Assembly: GCA_023014365.1 (NCBI GenBank)
Contig: JAEBUN010000003.1
Location: 1,054,001 to 1,118,000, forward strand
Direction: 5' to 3'
Source of the DNA: Lepiota brunneoincarnata
Taxonomy: Eukaryota > Basidiomycota > Agaricomycetes > Agaricales > Agaricaceae
Length of the DNA stretch: 64,000 nt
Part shown: piece after piece, positions 61,938-64,000 of the stretch
Position numbering within the stretch: the stretch's first letter is position 1
Layout of the letters: every line of letters begins with the position of its first letter
Program-made: the position numbers and the translations under genes
Notes under the pieces: model-generated
Seen by the model: the letters and a program-made list of their open reading frames with translations, nothing else
The model's database searches: none
Told to the model about the DNA's origin: nothing

Positions 61938-64000
61938 TCAAGCATCATACTGAACCGTTAGGGATGTTGGCCAAGGGGAGACGAGTTGGTTGCGGTCGAG
62001 GTAGGCGAAGCGGTATTGCGGGTGACTGCCTTCGGTAAACCTCTTGAGGTTGCCAGAAGTCCCAGGAGCACGTCTGAGGTTGTTGTATGCATAGATCGCA
62101 CGAAGGACTTCAACGGTGACCTGTGAAGGGAATCGCACATTAGATCATATATTATTGAACAGGGAATTCCCGCTGACCTTGGTAGTGAGAGTTTCGCCGA
62201 GGTATCTGAAGGCACCGTCGCCGTAAAGATAATCTGGCGGTGGTCGCGTGGGATCCACCGAGGAGGCACGAGCGAAGACCTTATCCTGCCACGATGTTCA
62301 AAATACGTTTCAGTGGATATAAACCCTGGACTCACATCCTTGTTGGCAGCACCAATATTAACAAAGATGCGATCACCCTGCTTGAGAGTATGACCACCCA
62401 ATGTCTGGTCTTTCGCAGATACACGGTAAACACCCTGGAACGGGGGATCAAGACCTAGATATCAAAGTAAACACCTGGGGTCGTATAGTGAACCAAAACG
62501 GACTTACGGAAACCTTCATACAGGAACCCTGCAAATTCTTGGGAATCACTGCTCTTAGCAAGTTTTTTCAACGTGGAATCCTTGTCACTTCCAAGATAGA
62601 AATCGATGATATTCGCCAATCCAAGCGAAAGATTAACAGAGCAAACCATGACAGCCAGAACTGTGTTGGCGAGTCGATCGGTGTCGTGCCCGAGCTCATA
62701 GAGTCTCTTGACAAGCTCGTGGTGCTCGGCACTACGCTTGGACTTGGAGAACAAAGAGGATACAGTGCCAACCATTCCAGCAACAGTAAACTAGAAGAAC
62801 TTGTTCACCGATCTGTTCACTGACAACCTGAGCATTACTACTCACCCGGTTACCAACACCGAGGTGAATCTTGATGTGGCGGAGCAAATCGCGGATTTGA
62901 CCCTCGATCCTGTACTGAAGGACTCGAACTTTGGCGGGATCAACATCCAAGAAGACAAAGCTACCCCGGAAATACGTAAGTAGAACTCCGTGATTAGCGT
63001 GGGGTGAACTCACGAGTAGATATCACTCAAGATATTGAAAAGCTCCTGAGGTGTGTAGATGCCTTCCGAGTTCTCCTTGGTCTTGAGCCGAATACCAGCC
63101 TTTGAAAAGGATCTGAGTCTTACGATAGAGGGCATCCAGCAAGATCCACGACTTACAAGATCAGTCGCAACCCAGTAAATGGGGACGATACGGATGACAT
63201 GTTTCACAAGGTCAACACCAAAGGTGTTACCCCCAACCAGAGTAAATGAGTTCTCAACGATCAGTTTTTGCGTGGTTTCGTAGAAGTAGCGACCGATGCT
63301 ATCAACCAGTTTGGGAGAACCACCCAGAGCAGTGACGACGGCTTTTTGTGTCTTTTCATCCTCAGCGGGATAGAAACTACAGATGCGTGAGCCTCTGTTG
63401 CCTGATGTATTGGTTCAGAACGTACCCAGTACCAGGAATGACGCGAGATGCATGTTCACTATACGGACTAGAAAAGTCCTCTTCAGATTTGAGAACGGTT
63501 GAAACAGAGGCGTAATCGGTGAATGCATGGGTGTGCGGTTTAGGCTGGGGCTTGTTAATGTCATACTGGTGAATGATACCGAGCTTGGTCAAATTGGTCT
63601 GCATGGAGTCGGGTGTCATGAAGGGGAAGAAGGTATAAACACTGTTCTCCGAGTAATGGTTGGGCAAAGTACGAAGGATTAACTTGCCCATGGTACTGCC
63701 GAAACCAAAGGCCTTGGGATCACGTTGACAGTCAGCGAAGCCCCAGGAGGTAAGGTTATAGGGTGTGAGATCATGAGTGAAGAAACGATCTCCGCGAGTG
63801 AGAGCAATAGCATCACTCAAAATGGCACGGCTAACAGTGTATCCTAAGTTGAAAGGTGAGTAAATCACTTGTTGGGTGGGTTCCACGAGGACTTACCAGG
63901 GCAAAGACCGGCTCCCTCAACGAGGGGCTTAGCCTCTTCGCCCTGTAGGCCGATGTAGAGCTCAAGGTATTCAATATCACCGTACAACTTTTCTGCAGTG
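61938..64000 (-). CDS. Ppo-type fatty-acid dioxygenase, C-terminal part (runs off window), P450 heme Cys replaced
   Basis: Psi-factor-producing oxygenase (linoleate diol synthase family): an N-terminal heme peroxidase-type dioxygenase plus a C-terminal P450-like domain that make oxylipins. The start lies beyond 64000. Visible dioxygenase part: YLELYIGLQGEEAKPLVEGA, LCPGYTVSRAILSDAIALTR, GDRFFTHDLTPYNLTSWGFA, FGFGSTMGKLILRTLPNHYS and YTFFPFMTPDSMQTNLTKLG. P450-like part: a region ending SDSQEFAGFLYEGFR (ExxR kept), PPFQGVYRVS, LGGHTLKQGDRIFVNIGAAN, then YLYGDGAFRYLGETLTTK where the heme-thiolate Cys should stand at the second Tyr. It ends YRFAYLDRNQLVSPWPTSL and QYDA, with the stop at 61940-61938. 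Loss of Cys is known in 10R-dioxygenase (PpoC) types, which keep only dioxygenase activity. That activity here is inference. Confidence 0.88.

Overview
The window is nuclear DNA of a filamentous basidiomycete, most likely an Agaricomycete. Genes are close together on both strands and are broken by many short introns, mostly about 45-75 nt with GT-AG ends. The protein families (Clr2 silencing factor, Ppo fatty-acid oxygenase, Mbp1, a SepH/Cdc7-type kinase, Bye1, and a secreted family with an ARGLPP motif) fit that group. I see no transposon, rRNA, tRNA or CRISPR array. The species cannot be named from the sequence.

Layout. 1-8 kb: end of an Hrt3/FBXO9-type F-box gene, a Clr2 gene, and a sterol O-acyltransferase divergent from Clr2. 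8-17 kb, minus strand: TRAPPC12, a KAR9-family protein with a C-terminal GAS2/GAR domain, and ERG4. 17-23.3 kb: MPE1 divergent from ERG4, VPS5, and an unrecognised coiled-coil tail-anchored protein. 23.3-32.4 kb: a sparser stretch with three tandem GH18 (chitinase-like) genes. 32.6-35.6 kb: a secreted protein divergent from mannitol-1-phosphate 5-dehydrogenase. 36.4-42.6 kb: one very long minus-strand gene that appears to join a calponin-homology domain, a septation-initiation-network (SIN) kinase domain and a C1 zinc finger. 43.8-48.2 kb: a Bye1-like PHD/TFIIS/SPOC protein. 48.5-50.1 kb: a polyol dehydrogenase. 50.5-54.6 kb: an NDR kinase (Cbk1/Orb6) and PRP4, divergent and about 100 bp apart. 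54.8-61.8 kb: MBP1 and a Yvc1-like TRP channel, divergent. 61.9-64.0 kb: the C-terminal part of a Ppo oxygenase running off the window.

Most genes are housekeeping genes and do not form a pathway cluster. Some functional pairs occur: ERG4 and the sterol acyltransferase (ergosterol synthesis and storage), the SIN-type and NDR kinases (both in Hippo-like morphogenesis/cytokinesis networks), and two polyol dehydrogenases. The GH18 cluster is the only clear recent local duplication.

The strongest window-wide oddity is that many conserved genes change reading frame in a way that one extra base would explain. About ten such places were found in unrelated genes, and all have the same sign. Insertion-type sequence error is the simplest reading, so the affected genes should not be taken as pseudogenes without checking. 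Gene ends below come from hand-placed splice sites. Internal exon borders are given only where they were worked out.
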